Source of the DNA: Mycobacterium sp. 3519A
Lineage (GTDB): Bacteria; Actinomycetota; Actinomycetes; Mycobacteriales; Mycobacteriaceae
DNA: 64,000 bases
Assembly: GCF_900240945.1 (NCBI RefSeq)
Contig: NZ_OESG01000014.1
Span: forward strand, 2,152,015 to 2,216,014
Reading direction: 5' to 3'
Each line of letters begins with the position of its first letter. The first letter of the stretch is position 1. The position numbers and the translations under genes are program-made. The notes below the pieces were generated by a model. That model saw only the letters and a program-made list of their open reading frames with translations. It was not told the origin of the DNA and did not search any database. Positions 49,457 through 58,426 of the stretch are shown piece by piece.

Positions 49457-50578
49457 CTATTTGGAGTCGGCGCCGCCCTTCTTCTTGGGCTTCTTGCTTT
49501 CACTCGAAGCCGGTCCGGCCGCGCTGTCGACCTTCTTGGTCGTTGTCTTGGCGGTGGTTGCCGCTGTGCTCTGGGTGTTGGTCAAGGCGTTGCCGCCGAC
49601 GCGGAACCCGTTGATCGCGACGCCGGGGTTCTGCTTGGTAACGGTTTGGCCGTCGCGGAAGACGGAACCGGCAAGCGCGAACGGGCCGGGGCCTGCGGAA
49701 ACCGAGTTGTTCCTGCCCAAGAAGTTGAATCCAGCGTTCAGATTGCCGGGGCCACCCGCCTTGATCGTATTGCTACCGCCGCCGACGTTCAGGACGCCGT
49801 TGAGGCTGCCGGGTCCACCTGCGGTCAGCGTGTTGCCACTGCCGCCGATGTTCCTGGCCGAGTTCAAATATCCGCCTTCTGCCGTGACGACGTTGCCGGT
49901 GCCACCCAACAGATTGCTGGCGGTGTCCAGATAGCCGCCAACGGTCGTGACGTGATTGTCTTCACCTAGTAGGTTGCGCGCCAGATTCCCTGTGCCGCCG
50001 AATGTTTCGACAGTTCCGTTGTTGCCGAGAAGGTTCACCGCCGCGTTGGAATTGCCGCCTACGGTCCTGACATCGTTGCCGGTGCCGAGTACGTTTCGAG
50101 CGAAGTTGAAGTAGCCGCCCTGCGTGGTGACCTCGTTGTCACTGCCGAAGAAATTGGTAGCGGTGTTCCGGAAGCTGCCTTGTGTCGTGACGGCATTGTT
50201 GTTGCCGCCGATACTGAAGGCCCAGTTGAACAAGCCGCCGATCGCCGATGCTGAATTGTTGTTACCGAACACCGAGGCGGCCACGTTCAAGACGGAACCC
50301 GCGCTCGTGACGGCGCTGGCGGCGGTGCCGACCGCGAAGGCCGCGCCGAGCAACCCATCGGCGTGAGCGGTTGCGCCGTTACCGATGGCGAAGGCCGCAC
50401 TGAACAACGTGCTGGTGCAGTCGGCGCTGTTGCCGATCCCGAATATCGATACGCATGACGCACTCGCGGGTGGCGCCGATCCGAGTCCGGCGCTCGCGAA
50501 CAATCCGCCAGCCACGACGCCGGCGACCAGTGCGCCGGTCGCCGTGCGACGAGAATCCACGGTTTTCGTTGTGTACAT
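49457..50578 (-). CDS. Secreted repeat protein with ten ~20-residue units
   Basis: 373 residues. Signal peptide (GALVAGVVAGGLFASAGLGS, then PPASASC). Residues about 90-300 consist of roughly ten units of 20-21 residues with the pattern GG-aromatic-x-N-x-A-x-N-[LF]-[LFG]-G-x-x-N-x-V-x-T, for example GGYFNFARNVLGTGNDVRTV and GGTGNLARNLLGEDNHVTTV. The periodic Asn/Gly and hydrophobic positions suggest a beta-solenoid, like the repeats of PPE-MPTR proteins but without PE or PPE domains. The tail is low-complexity Thr/Ser/Lys (TTKKVD, KKPKKKGG). GAGGGGG precedes the ATG. The 193 bp upstream hold no gene. Confidence 0.78.
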   Translation of the reverse strand: MYTTKTVDSRRTATGALVAGVVAGGLFASAGLGSAPPASASCVSIFGIGNSADCTSTLFSAAFAIGNGATAHADGLLGAAFAVGTAASAVTSAGSVLNVAASVFGNNNSASAIGGLFNWAFSIGGNNNAVTTQGSFRNTATNFFGSDNEVTTQGGYFNFARNVLGTGNDVRTVGGNSNAAVNLLGNNGTVETFGGTGNLARNLLGEDNHVTTVGGYLDTASNLLGGTGNVVTAEGGYLNSARNIGGSGNTLTAGGPGSLNGVLNVGGGSNTIKAGGPGNLNAGFNFLGRNNSVSAGPGPFALAGSVFRDGQTVTKQNPGVAINGFRVGGNALTNTQSTAATTAKTTTKKVDSAAGPASSESKKPKKKGGADSK

Positions 50579-50771
50579 TTGCTGATTACCCCCTCTGGCG
50601 AACTACGCCTGTAACCTGCAAAGCCTACCAAAATCAACCTACCCGTCAATAAATCGAGTAACAGCGCAGGTAATGAACGCTTAGGAATGTCGGGGATCGG
50701 CCCTTAGGCTGAGGACTGGCGGAGCCGAGCAACATCGGGAGAGTCGTCTAAACGGTCGCGGAGATCGATCA

Positions 50772-51455
50772 TCACCAGCGCGCGGCCACGTTCTTGGCGA
50801 TCTGGTTGGCGATCTTCGATGCAGAGTCGCCGGGAGCCGCGCTGCACGTGTTGATGTCGATGACGACGTTGTTCTTCAATGACATTGCGCGTCCGCAGCC
50901 CCACCCCGGCGCCGCGGCATCCTGTTCGGTCACCGTGGTGCTCAACGCGCCGCCTGCGTAGACGATGGGCCCGACGGACCATTGCGTGTTGCTCTGGGTG
51001 TGCGTGTACTGCTGGCACATCCGCCACTGCTGGGCGGAGTGATCGAGGAAAGCGGCCGCCTTGTCGACGAGGGGATAGAGCACCACGGCCTGCTTGAGGT
51101 AGTGCGTGAACTGGTCGCCGTCGTTGAGGCTCTGATCGAGCTCGGCCGAAAAACCGCTGTCCGCGTACACCACGGCCTCGGCGGCGCCGTCCACGGCGAG
51201 ACACTCGGGCGGCGCCATGGTCGTGCTGTTGTCCGCCATCGTCGTCTCGGTGCCGGTCACCGCCATTGCCGTCGACCCCATCGCGGCGTTCACCTGCTCG
51301 ACGGTGAGCAGCAGCCCGGCCAGTTCCCGCTCGACCAGTGGACGCGGGATCATCGTCGAAATCGTGGACGGCATGACCGCCCGCCCAGTCATCGTGCATC
51401 CGGTCGCCAACACGCAGATCACGGCAACGATGAACGCAACCGCAGGCTGACGCAT
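50772..51455 (-). CDS. Lipoprotein with PknH-like extracellular sensor domain
   Basis: 227 residues from MRQPAVAFIVAVICV. Lipobox LATGC (Cys near 20). The rest matches the PknH_C domain: RPLVERELAGLLLTVEQVNA, the Met/Thr-rich loop TETTMADNSTTMAPPEC, LNDGDQFTHYLKQAVVLYPL, AQQWRMCQQYTHTQSNTQWS and VIDINTCSAAPGDSASKIAN, with four conserved Cys that form two disulphides in PknH. Many mycobacterial lipoproteins carry this domain without a kinase. Ligand unknown. Confidence 0.85.
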   Translation of the reverse strand: MRQPAVAFIVAVICVLATGCTMTGRAVMPSTISTMIPRPLVERELAGLLLTVEQVNAAMGSTAMAVTGTETTMADNSTTMAPPECLAVDGAAEAVVYADSGFSAELDQSLNDGDQFTHYLKQAVVLYPLVDKAAAFLDHSAQQWRMCQQYTHTQSNTQWSVGPIVYAGGALSTTVTEQDAAAPGWGCGRAMSLKNNVVIDINTCSAAPGDSASKIANQIAKNVAARW

Positions 51456-51659
51456 CCTCTCGGCCTCCCCATTTTTCGCCGAACCAAACCTCCCGGATGC
51501 CATGGTGTAACAGGTCCGCTGACGCGTCCGTCGAATCCGCGCCGTTTCCGATAACGATGTCCCTGTTTTCTGATAACGACCCGAAACAGGTCAGTCACAG
51601 TTGCGCTCAGGGGGTGCACAACGCGGGCCCGAGCCACGCCGATGGCGTCACGATGGGGC
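51456..51659. promoter_or_regulatory. Divergent spacer with GATAACGA direct repeats
   Basis: GATAACGA occurs at 51550-51557 and 51572-51579, 22 bp apart, and CCTGTTT/AAACAGG flank the second copy. The region separates the PknH-C lipoprotein from the rightward small gene and sfnG. It may be a response-regulator site; no named consensus is claimed. Confidence 0.3.
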
Positions 51660-51878
51660 ATGCGAGGTGGCGAGGTGCGGCGGGACACACTGGTCGTCCC
51701 GTCGAGTCTGCCTCCTGACGAGGTCCTGGCACTCGCCGAACGACGAGCGCAGTCGCAGGTTGCCCCCGACGAAGTGGTGTCGTTCGTCTACCTGCATGGC
51801 TCGCGGCCGGCCGATTCCGTTGGGGCCGAGAGCATATGGCGCTTCAGCTATCGCGTCACGCCTCGTGACGACACTTAA
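51660..51878 (+). CDS. Small hypothetical protein
   Basis: 72 residues from the ATG at 51660 (an earlier ATG is at 51642). The text RRDTLVVPSSLPPDEVLALA, ERRAQSQVAPDEVVSFVYLH and ESIWRFSYRVTPRDD looks protein-like rather than a GC-rich shadow, with a plausible helix and a beta hairpin. No signal peptide or known family. Same strand as sfnG, 57 bp upstream of it. Confidence 0.45.
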   Translation: MRGGEVRRDTLVVPSSLPPDEVLALAERRAQSQVAPDEVVSFVYLHGSRPADSVGAESIWRFSYRVTPRDDT

Positions 51879-51935
51879 CGTCATGGCGAGCGTTACCCGC
51901 GACGGCCAGGGCTGCCAATTGGTGGGATGCACACC

Positions 51936-53066
51936 ATGACGACCGAACGGATCGCAGACCACGTCAAGTTCGCCTATTGGGTGCCCAATGTCAGCGGCGG
52001 CCTGGTCACCAGCGACATCGAGCAGCGCACCGACTGGAACTACGAATACAACGTCAAGCTCGCGCAGACCGCGGAGAACAACGGGTTCGAATACGCGCTG
52101 TCACAGGTCCGCTATGAGGCCAGCTACGGCGCCGAGTACCAGCACGAGTCGACCAGTTTCTCGCTGGCGCTGTTGCTGGCCACTCAGAAGCTGAAGGTGA
52201 TCGCCGCGGTCCACCCCGGCCTGTGGCAGCCCGCGGTGCTGGCCAAACTCGGCGCCACCGCCGATCACCTCTCGGGCGGCCGGTTCGCCGTCAACGTGGT
52301 GTCGGGATGGTTCAAAGACGAGTTCACCCACCTCGGTGAGCCGTGGCTGGAACACGACGAGCGCTACCGCCGCAGCGCCGAGTTCCTGCAGGTGCTGCGC
52401 AAGATATGGACCGAGGACAACGTGGACTTCCGCGGCGACTTCTACCGCATCCACGACTTCACGCTGAAGCCCAAGCCGCTGAACACACCCGAGCGGCCCA
52501 ACCCGGAATTGTTCCAGGGCGGCAACTCGACCGCCGCGCGGCGCAACGGCGGCTACTACGCCGACTGGTACTTCTCCAACGGCAAGGATTTCGACGGGCT
52601 GACCGAACAGGTCGTCGAGGTGCGCGACCACGCGCGTGACGCGGGTCGCGAGGTCCGGTTCGGGTTAAACGGATTCATCATCGCCCGCGATACAGAAAAG
52701 GAAGCGAAAGAGGTCCTCAGAGAGATCATCGCGAAGGCCAACCGGCCCGCCGTCGAAGGATTCCGCTCCGCCGTACAGCAGGCTGGCAACTCGACGTCGG
52801 ACAAGCGCGGCATGTGGGCCGATTCTTCTTACGAAGACTTGGTGCAGTACAACGACGGATTCCGCACGCAATTGATCGGCACTCCGGAGCAGATCGCGGA
52901 ACGCGTTGCGGCGTACCGCAAACGCGGCGTCGACCTGATCCTCGGCGGCTTCCTGCACTTCCAGGAAGAGATCTCCTACTTCGGTTCGCGAGTACTGCCC
53001 CTGGTGCGGGAAATCGAGAATTCCGAACAAGATTCGATTGATTCGCCGGTGCTGGTGTCGGCCTGA
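51936..53066 (+). CDS. sfnG: Dimethyl-sulfone monooxygenase SfnG (FMNH2-dependent LLM family)
   Basis: 376 residues from MTTERIADHVKFAYW (preferred over the Met 9 bp upstream because GGTGGG is then well spaced). Releases methanesulfinate from dimethyl sulfone for sulphur scavenging. Evidence: KFAYWVPNVSGGLVTSDIEQ at the N-terminus, QVRYEASYGAEYQHESTSFS, HPGLWQPAVLAKLGATADHL, NVVSGWFKDEFTHLGEPWLE and ELFQGGNSTAARRNGGYYAD, all characteristic of the SfnG/SsuD branch. No flavin reductase or sulphonate transporter is adjacent. Confidence 0.85.
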   Translation: MTTERIADHVKFAYWVPNVSGGLVTSDIEQRTDWNYEYNVKLAQTAENNGFEYALSQVRYEASYGAEYQHESTSFSLALLLATQKLKVIAAVHPGLWQPAVLAKLGATADHLSGGRFAVNVVSGWFKDEFTHLGEPWLEHDERYRRSAEFLQVLRKIWTEDNVDFRGDFYRIHDFTLKPKPLNTPERPNPELFQGGNSTAARRNGGYYADWYFSNGKDFDGLTEQVVEVRDHARDAGREVRFGLNGFIIARDTEKEAKEVLREIIAKANRPAVEGFRSAVQQAGNSTSDKRGMWADSSYEDLVQYNDGFRTQLIGTPEQIAERVAAYRKRGVDLILGGFLHFQEEISYFGSRVLPLVREIENSEQDSIDSPVLVSA

Positions 53067-53084
53067 GACGCGGACGCCCGCCGC

Positions 53085-53119
53085 CTTCACAACCCTTCAC
53101 AACGGGGGTGCGCTAGCGT
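53085..53119 (+). promoter_or_regulatory. Promoter of the 34 kDa antigen gene with CTTCACAAC repeats
   Basis: CTTCACAAC occurs at 53085-53093 and 53095-53103 (10-bp period), followed by a -10 hexamer TAGCGT at 53114-53119. A one-turn direct repeat just above a -10 is the layout of an OmpR-class activator site. Ribosome site AGGAGAGG precedes the ATG at 53157. Confidence 0.45.
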
Positions 53120-53156
53120 GGTTATCTGAATCCCTCAGGCCAGCACAGGAGAGGTC

Positions 53157-53999
53157 ATGACCTACCCGCCCGGTAGCCCCGGATATCCGCCCGCGCAGCA
53201 ACCGACAACTCAGTTCGCAGCGCCCACTCAGCAGTTCGGCAAATTGCCGGAGCCTGCGTCCGCTCCTGCCGCCGAGGGCCCCAGCAAGTTGCCCTTTTAT
53301 CTGACCGCCGCGGTCGCCGCGCTCGGTCTGGCGGTCTACGTGTCGAGCTACGGCCCGCTGTTCGCGTCGGCAGGCACCGACCTGTTCACGCCGACGCTGC
53401 TCGACATCGGCGTGGTGGCGTCGCTGCTCGCCGGCCTGATCGCGGGCGTCGCACTGGTGCCCAAGCAGAAGGCGGCACCCGCGGTGGTGGCGGTGCTGTC
53501 GGTGCTCGGCTTCCTGCTGGCCATCGCGATCGTGCTGACCGCGCCGGAAGGCGTGGAGATCAAGTGGGGCCTCTACCTGATCATCGCGTTCGGCGTGGTG
53601 CAGGCCATCGTCGCGGTCGCAGTGCTGCTGTTCGACGCGGGCGTGATCAGCCCGCCCGCACCGAAGCCCCGCTACGAGCAGCAGCAGCAGTACGGCCAGT
53701 ACGGCGGCGCGCCAGGCCCGTACTACGGGCAGCCGCATCAGCCCGGTCCGCCGCATCAGCAGCAGCAACAGCGCCCCGGCTACGGCTCGCCGTATGGCGG
53801 CGGCTACCCCGGCGGTGGCCAGTCGAGCGGGGGCTTCTCGCCAGGTGCGCAGAGCGGTCCGCCGACGCCGCCCACCGGCTTCCCCACCTACGGCCAGCCG
53901 CCTTCGTCGGGCAGTGCGAGCAACGCAAGCAACGCGCCGACGACACAGGTGCCCGCGCAGCCGTCGTCTTCCACCCAGTCCGGCCCGCCTCCGTCGTAG
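53157..53999 (+). CDS. 34 kDa antigen homologue, DUF5336 membrane protein
   Basis: 280 residues. A short Pro/Gln-rich cytoplasmic N-terminus (MTYPPGSPGYPPAQQPTTQF), four membrane helices between about 48 and 165 (LPFYLTAAVAALGLAVYVSS; IGVVASLLAGLIAGVALVP; VVAVLSVLGFLLAIAIVLT; YLIIAFGVVQAIVAVAVLLF), then a 115-residue tail rich in Gln, Pro, Gly, Tyr and Ser. Matches the mycobacterial 34 kDa antigen (Rv0954 type) and sits directly upstream of perM as in M. tuberculosis. Probable envelope protein linked to cell division; biochemical role unknown. Confidence 0.88.
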   Translation: MTYPPGSPGYPPAQQPTTQFAAPTQQFGKLPEPASAPAAEGPSKLPFYLTAAVAALGLAVYVSSYGPLFASAGTDLFTPTLLDIGVVASLLAGLIAGVALVPKQKAAPAVVAVLSVLGFLLAIAIVLTAPEGVEIKWGLYLIIAFGVVQAIVAVAVLLFDAGVISPPAPKPRYEQQQQYGQYGGAPGPYYGQPHQPGPPHQQQQQRPGYGSPYGGGYPGGGQSSGGFSPGAQSGPPTPPTGFPTYGQPPSSGSASNASNAPTTQVPAQPSSSTQSGPPPS

Positions 54000-54059
54000 T
54001 CTGGGCCGCGCGTGCGTCAACTTCGCGCGCGTGAGCTAGCGCGAGGAGCGGCCCCACCC

Positions 54060-55397
54060 GTGGACCAACGACCAGTCGGCACACGCCAGGCGCGTGAGCT
54101 GCTTCGGGTCGCATTCGGGCCGTCGATCGTGGCGCTGGTCGTCATCGCGGCCGTGGTGTTGCTGCAACTGCTGATCGCCAACAGCGACATGACGGGCGCG
54201 CTCGGCGCGATCGCCAGCATGTGGCTGGGCGTGCACCAGGTGCCCGTCTCGATCGGCGGCAGCGAGCTCGGTGTGATGCCGCTGCTGCCGGTGCTGGCCA
54301 TGGTCTGGGGGACGGCGCGCACCACCGCGGTCGCCACGTCGCCGCAACATTCGTGGTTCGTGACCCGCTGGGTGGTCGGTGCGGCGCTCGGCGGTCCGCT
54401 GCTGATCGCCGCGATCTCGCTGGCGGTGATCCACGACGCCGCCTCGGTGCTCACCGAACTGCAGACCCCGAACGCGTTGCGGGCGTTCTGCGGGGTGCTG
54501 GCGGTGCACGCGATCGGCGCGGCGATCGGGGTCGGCTCCCGCATCGGCCGCCGGACATTGGCGGCCTCGCCGCTGCCGAACTGGCTACCGGACGCAGTCC
54601 GGGCGGCCACCGCGGGAGTGCTGGCCCTGCTCGGGTTGTCCGGTGTGGTGATGGTCGGCTCGCTGATCGTGCACTGGTCGACGATGCACGACCTGTACGC
54701 GATCACCGACTCGGTGTTCGGCCAGTTCAGCCTGACCCTGCTGTCGGTGCTGTACATCCCGAACGTGATGGTCGGCACCGCGGCGGTCGCCGTCGGGTCC
54801 AGTGCGCACGTCGGCCTCGCGACGTTCAGTTCGTTCACGGTGTTCGGCGGCGACATCCCGGCGCTACCGGTGCTGGCGGCGGTGCCGACGCCGCCGCTGG
54901 GACCGATCTGGGTGGCGCTGCTGATCGCCGCCGCGGCGTCGGCTGTCGCGGTCGGGCAGCAGTGCGCGCGCAGACCGCTGCCGCTGCTGCCTGCGCTCGG
55001 CAAGCTGGTCGTCGCGGCTCTGATCGCGGCGCTGGCGATGGCGCTGCTGGGGTTCGCGGGCGGCGGCCGACTCGGGAACTTCGGCGATGTCGGCGTCGAC
55101 CAGGTCACCTTCGCGCCCGCGGTCTTCCTCTGGTTCGTCGGCATCGGTGCGCTGACGGTGGTGATGAGCGGCGGCATCGCGCGACGGCCCAAGCGGATCA
55201 AACCGGAACCGGAACCGGAGCCGGAACCCGAGCCTGAACCTGAGCCGGAACCGGTGGTGCTCGCCGACGAGCCCGACCCGCTGCCCGACGAGCCGGTGCC
55301 GGTGGCCGACTATCACGGTGACGTCGAGGACCCCGAGGACCACTTCGTTGCTGACGACGACGCCGCGCGCGACGGTAAGGGCGAAGCCGCCGACTAG
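54060..55397 (+). CDS. perM: PerM-type integral membrane protein (DUF6350)
   Basis: About 445 residues from GTG 54060 (GAGGAG 13 nt upstream); an earlier GTG at 54012 would add an Arg-rich 16 residues. About ten hydrophobic helices, beginning [20 protein letters not shown] and [20 protein letters not shown], with [20 protein letters not shown] conserved. The C-terminus is acidic and contains an unbroken Glu-Pro dipeptide array (about nine EP units near 55205-55252). M. tuberculosis PerM (Rv0955) supports cell division and persistence under stress; the same neighbours are present here. Confidence 0.88.
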   Translation: MDQRPVGTRQARELLRVAFGPSIVALVVIAAVVLLQLLIANSDMTGALGAIASMWLGVHQVPVSIGGSELGVMPLLPVLAMVWGTARTTAVATSPQHSWFVTRWVVGAALGGPLLIAAISLAVIHDAASVLTELQTPNALRAFCGVLAVHAIGAAIGVGSRIGRRTLAASPLPNWLPDAVRAATAGVLALLGLSGVVMVGSLIVHWSTMHDLYAITDSVFGQFSLTLLSVLYIPNVMVGTAAVAVGSSAHVGLATFSSFTVFGGDIPALPVLAAVPTPPLGPIWVALLIAAAASAVAVGQQCARRPLPLLPALGKLVVAALIAALAMALLGFAGGGRLGNFGDVGVDQVTFAPAVFLWFVGIGALTVVMSGGIARRPKRIKPEPEPEPEPEPEPEPEPVVLADEPDPLPDEPVPVADYHGDVEDPEDHFVADDDAARDGKGEAAD

Positions 55398-55405
55398 GCA
55401 CCCAC

Positions 55406-55411
55406 TATTGT
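55406..55411 (+). promoter_or_regulatory. -10 element of purN, leaderless
   Basis: TATTGT ends 6 nt before the GTG at 55418; no Shine-Dalgarno sequence is present. Confidence 0.5.
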
Positions 55412-55417
55412 CGAGGC

Positions 55418-56047
55418 GTGCAGCAGCCCCTTCGTGTGCCCCCGAGCGCGCCTGCGCGGGTCGTGGTGCTGGCGTCGGGAACCGGTTCGCTGCTCGAGTC
55501 GTTGCTCGAGGCCGCTGTCGACGACTACCCGGGGCGCATCGTCGCGGTCGGCGCCGATCGCAAGTGCCGGGCGCTCGAGATCGGCGCGGACGCCGGCCTG
55601 CCGACCTACGTCGTGCGCCTGGGTGATCACCAGGACCGCGAGTCCTGGGACCGCGCGCTGACCGAAGCCACCGCCGCACACGAGCCGGACCTCGTGGTGT
55701 CGGCAGGCTTCATGAAGATCCTTGGACCGCACTTTCTTTCCCGGTTCCTCGGCCGCATCGTGAACACCCATCCCGCGCTGCTACCCGCCTTCCCCGGCGC
55801 GCATGCGGTGGCCGAAGCGCTCGAGTACGGGGTCAAGGTCACCGGGTGCAGCGTGCACCTGGTCGACGCGGGCACCGATACCGGACCTCTTCTCGCGCAG
55901 CAGTCCGTCCCCGTTTACGACGACGACGACGAGGCGACCTTGCACGAGCGCATCAAGGTGGTCGAAAGACGGCTACTGGTGGACGTTTTGGAAGCGCTGG
56001 CCACCCGCGGCGTGACCTGGACCGGACGAAAGGCAACCATAGGATGA
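55418..56047 (+). CDS. purN: Phosphoribosylglycinamide formyltransferase
   Basis: 209 residues, GTG start. Third step of purine synthesis: transfers a formyl group from 10-formyl-THF to GAR. Motifs: [50 protein letters not shown], catalytic [16 protein letters not shown] and [20 protein letters not shown]. Stop overlaps the purH start by 4 bp (ATGA), so translation is coupled. Confidence 0.95.
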   Translation: MQQPLRVPPSAPARVVVLASGTGSLLESLLEAAVDDYPGRIVAVGADRKCRALEIGADAGLPTYVVRLGDHQDRESWDRALTEATAAHEPDLVVSAGFMKILGPHFLSRFLGRIVNTHPALLPAFPGAHAVAEALEYGVKVTGCSVHLVDAGTDTGPLLAQQSVPVYDDDDEATLHERIKVVERRLLVDVLEALATRGVTWTGRKATIG

Positions 56048-57723
56048 CAGGGGACGGGCGCAGGAAGATCCGCCGTGCACTGATCAGCGTCTACGACAAG
56101 ACCGGGCTGGCCGAACTGGCCCGCGGCCTGCACGACGCGGGCGTCGACATCGTCTCGACCGGCTCGACCGCGAAAACCATTGCCGGCGCCGGTGTTCCGG
56201 TGACGCCGGTCGAGAAGGTGACCGGCTTTCCCGAGGTGCTCGACGGCCGGGTCAAGACGCTGCACCCGCACGTGCACGCCGGTCTGCTCGCCGACCAACG
56301 CAAACCCGAACACGTCGCGGCGCTCGCCGACCTCGACATCGCGCCCTTCGAACTCGTGGTCGTCAACCTGTATCCGTTCACTGAGACCGTCGACTCCGGG
56401 GCGAGCGTCGACGAATGCGTGGAGCAGATCGACATCGGCGGCCCGTCGATGGTGCGTGCGGCGGCGAAGAACCACCCCAGCGTCGCCGTGGTGGTGGACC
56501 CGCTGGGATACGACGGTGTGCTGGCCGCCGTACGGGCGGGCGGGTTCACGCTGGACGAGCGAAAGAAGCTGGCGTCGTTGGCGTTTCGGCACACCGCCGA
56601 ATACGACGTCGCGGTGGCCTCCTGGATGGGCTCAGTGCTGGCACCCGAGCAGCCTGCGGCGCCGTTGCCCGCATGGCTCGGCGCGACGTGGAAGCGCTCG
56701 GCGGTGCTGCGCTACGGCGAGAACCCGCATCAGCAGGCCGCGCTGTACCGCAACGACGCCGTGTGGCCGGGCTTGGCGCAGGCCGAGCAGTTGCACGGAA
56801 AAGAGATGTCGTACAACAACTACACCGACGCAGACGCCGCCTGGCGGGCCGCGTTCGACCACGAGGACATCTGCGTGGCGATCATCAAGCACGCCAACCC
56901 ATGTGGCATCGCGATCTCGTCGGTGTCGGTGGCCGACGCGCACCGCAAGGCCCACGAATGCGACCCGCTGTCGGCGTTCGGCGGTGTGATCGCCGCCAAC
57001 ACCGCGGTCAGCGTCGAGATGGCGGAGACCGTCGCCGACATCTTCACCGAGGTGATCATTGCGCCCGCCTATGAGCCCGGTGCCGTGGAAGTGCTTGCGC
57101 GCAAGAAGAACATCCGTGTGCTCGTCGCCTCCGAACCGCAGCAGGCCGGCACCGAGTTCCGTCAGATCAGCGGCGGTCTGCTGCTGCAGCAGCGGGACGC
57201 GATCGACGCGCAGGGCGACGATCCGGTGAACTGGACTCTGGCGACCGGCGAGCCTGCCGACCCGGAAACGTTGGCGGACTTGACATTCGCGTGGCGTACC
57301 TGCCGCGCGGTGAAGTCCAACGCGATCGTCGTCGCCAAGGGCGGCGCCACCGTCGGGGTGGGCATGGGACAGGTGAACCGCGTCGACGCGGCCAGGTTGG
57401 CCGTCGAACGGGGCGGGGACAGGGTGGCCGACGCGATCGCGGTCGCGAAGGGCGGCACCACCGTCGGGGTGGGAATGGGACAGGTGAACAGCAACGACGC
57501 GGCCAGGTTGGCCGTCGAACGGGGCGGGGACAGGGTGGCGGGGGCCGTCGCGGCGTCGGACGCGTTCTTCCCGTTCCCCGACGGCCTGGAGACGCTCACG
57601 GCGGCCGGAGTGAAGGCTATCGTCCATCCCGGCGGTTCGATGCGTGACGACGTGGTGACCGAGGCCGCGGCGAAGGCCGGAATCACGCTGTATCTCACCG
57701 GCGCTCGGCATTTCGCGCACTGA
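56044..57723 (+). CDS. purH: Bifunctional AICAR transformylase / IMP cyclohydrolase with an internal duplication
   Basis: 559 residues from [20 protein letters not shown]. The N-terminal 200 residues are the IMP cyclohydrolase ([50 protein letters not shown]); the rest is the AICAR transformylase, with [14 protein letters not shown] and catalytic Lys282-His283 in IIKHANPCG. Near the end a segment of 37 residues ([29 protein letters not shown]) occurs twice in tandem, where the family has one copy. This adds 111 bp, and subtracting it gives the usual length of about 523. Catalyses the last two steps to IMP. The duplication lies in the cofactor-binding part, so activity needs checking. Confidence 0.93.
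   Translation: MTGDGRRKIRRALISVYDKTGLAELARGLHDAGVDIVSTGSTAKTIAGAGVPVTPVEKVTGFPEVLDGRVKTLHPHVHAGLLADQRKPEHVAALADLDIAPFELVVVNLYPFTETVDSGASVDECVEQIDIGGPSMVRAAAKNHPSVAVVVDPLGYDGVLAAVRAGGFTLDERKKLASLAFRHTAEYDVAVASWMGSVLAPEQPAAPLPAWLGATWKRSAVLRYGENPHQQAALYRNDAVWPGLAQAEQLHGKEMSYNNYTDADAAWRAAFDHEDICVAIIKHANPCGIAISSVSVADAHRKAHECDPLSAFGGVIAANTAVSVEMAETVADIFTEVIIAPAYEPGAVEVLARKKNIRVLVASEPQQAGTEFRQISGGLLLQQRDAIDAQGDDPVNWTLATGEPADPETLADLTFAWRTCRAVKSNAIVVAKGGATVGVGMGQVNRVDAARLAVERGGDRVADAIAVAKGGTTVGVGMGQVNSNDAARLAVERGGDRVAGAVAASDAFFPFPDGLETLTAAGVKAIVHPGGSMRDDVVTEAAAKAGITLYLTGARHFAH
57320..57541 (+). repeat. 111-bp in-frame tandem duplication inside purH
   Basis: Copy 1 is 57320-57430 and copy 2 is 57431-57541. 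Long blocks are identical (for example GACGCGGCCAGGTTGGCCGT in both), with scattered differences such as GCCACC/ACCACC and CGCGTC/AGCAAC. The divergence shows it is not a simple assembly double-count. Each copy encodes 37 residues. Confidence 0.9.
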
Positions 57724-57725
57724 CC

Positions 57726-58373
57726 ATGGTGACGGTGTCGCGGGCTGCCGCTGTGGCGCTCCTGCTGGCGACGCTGCTGGTGGCGTCGTGCACGCGCTAC
57801 GTCGACGACGCGCGGGCGGTCGCCGCCGACGACCGATCCCCGCTGGCCGATGCGTCGCAATGCGAGGCCGTCGACGCGCCGTTGACCACGATCCCTGCCG
57901 TCAAGGACGACGAGCCGGTGATGAAGATCCCGCAACCCCAGGGCTGGACGCGTTCGACGAAGCTGGATTCTGAGCTGTTCCGGTTCGCGATGATCAACAG
58001 AAGCCTCACCGCCGACGGCTTCGCCCCGAACGTCGTGGTGACCCTGGAGAGCGTGCCGGGGTTCGAGCACCCCGCCGACGTCTTCGACAGCCAGCGCGAG
58101 GCGCTGGAATCCGGGTTCGGCGCCACCGATCTGCGCGTCAGGGAGCACACGCTGTGCGGTCAGCCGGCCGAGACGGTGCAGTACCTGACGCCGGAGATGG
58201 GCAACCTCGCCACCCACCCCGGCACCGTGGTGATGGCCGTCATGCACACCGACGACGCGACGTACGCGGCGAGCGTGACCATCCAGACGGCGAACCCCGA
58301 CGACCCCACCTACCGGCGCGACGCGGAAGCGATCCTGACCGGATTTCAGTTCCTGCCGCCCGCGTCGGGGTGA
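57726..58373 (+). CDS. LpqN-family lipoprotein
   Basis: 215 residues, starting 2 bp after purH. Signal peptide SRAAAVALLLATLLVASCTR with lipobox LVASC (Cys near 22). The mature part matches the Lpp-LpqN domain: IPQPQGWTRSTKLDSELFRF, NRSLTADGFAPNVVVTLESV, SGFGATDLRVREHTLCGQPA and TVVMAVMHTDDATYAASVTI. The family binds or escorts envelope lipids (some members interact with MmpL3-related processes); its own ligand is unknown. Confidence 0.87.
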   Translation: MVTVSRAAAVALLLATLLVASCTRYVDDARAVAADDRSPLADASQCEAVDAPLTTIPAVKDDEPVMKIPQPQGWTRSTKLDSELFRFAMINRSLTADGFAPNVVVTLESVPGFEHPADVFDSQREALESGFGATDLRVREHTLCGQPAETVQYLTPEMGNLATHPGTVVMAVMHTDDATYAASVTIQTANPDDPTYRRDAEAILTGFQFLPPASG

Positions 58374-58414
58374 CGCCGACGGGGTGCTGACACGCACGAC
58401 CGCCGAGGGAGTCG

Positions 58415-58420
58415 TAGCGT
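58415..58420 (+). promoter_or_regulatory. -10 element of the Mg-chelatase-like gene, leaderless
   Basis: TAGCGT ends 6 nt before the GTG at 58427, which favours that codon over the overlapping GTG at 58424. Confidence 0.5.
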
Positions 58421-58426
58421 GGTGTG

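Noticed and set aside
49700..50330. Periodic repeats resembling a CRISPR array
   Set aside because: Period is about 60-63 bp in frame with the secreted repeat protein; units vary throughout as coding repeats do.
55205..55252. Simple-sequence run of GAACCG/GAGCCG type
   Set aside because: Glu-Pro coding repeats in the PerM tail, a usual low-complexity feature rather than a separate element.
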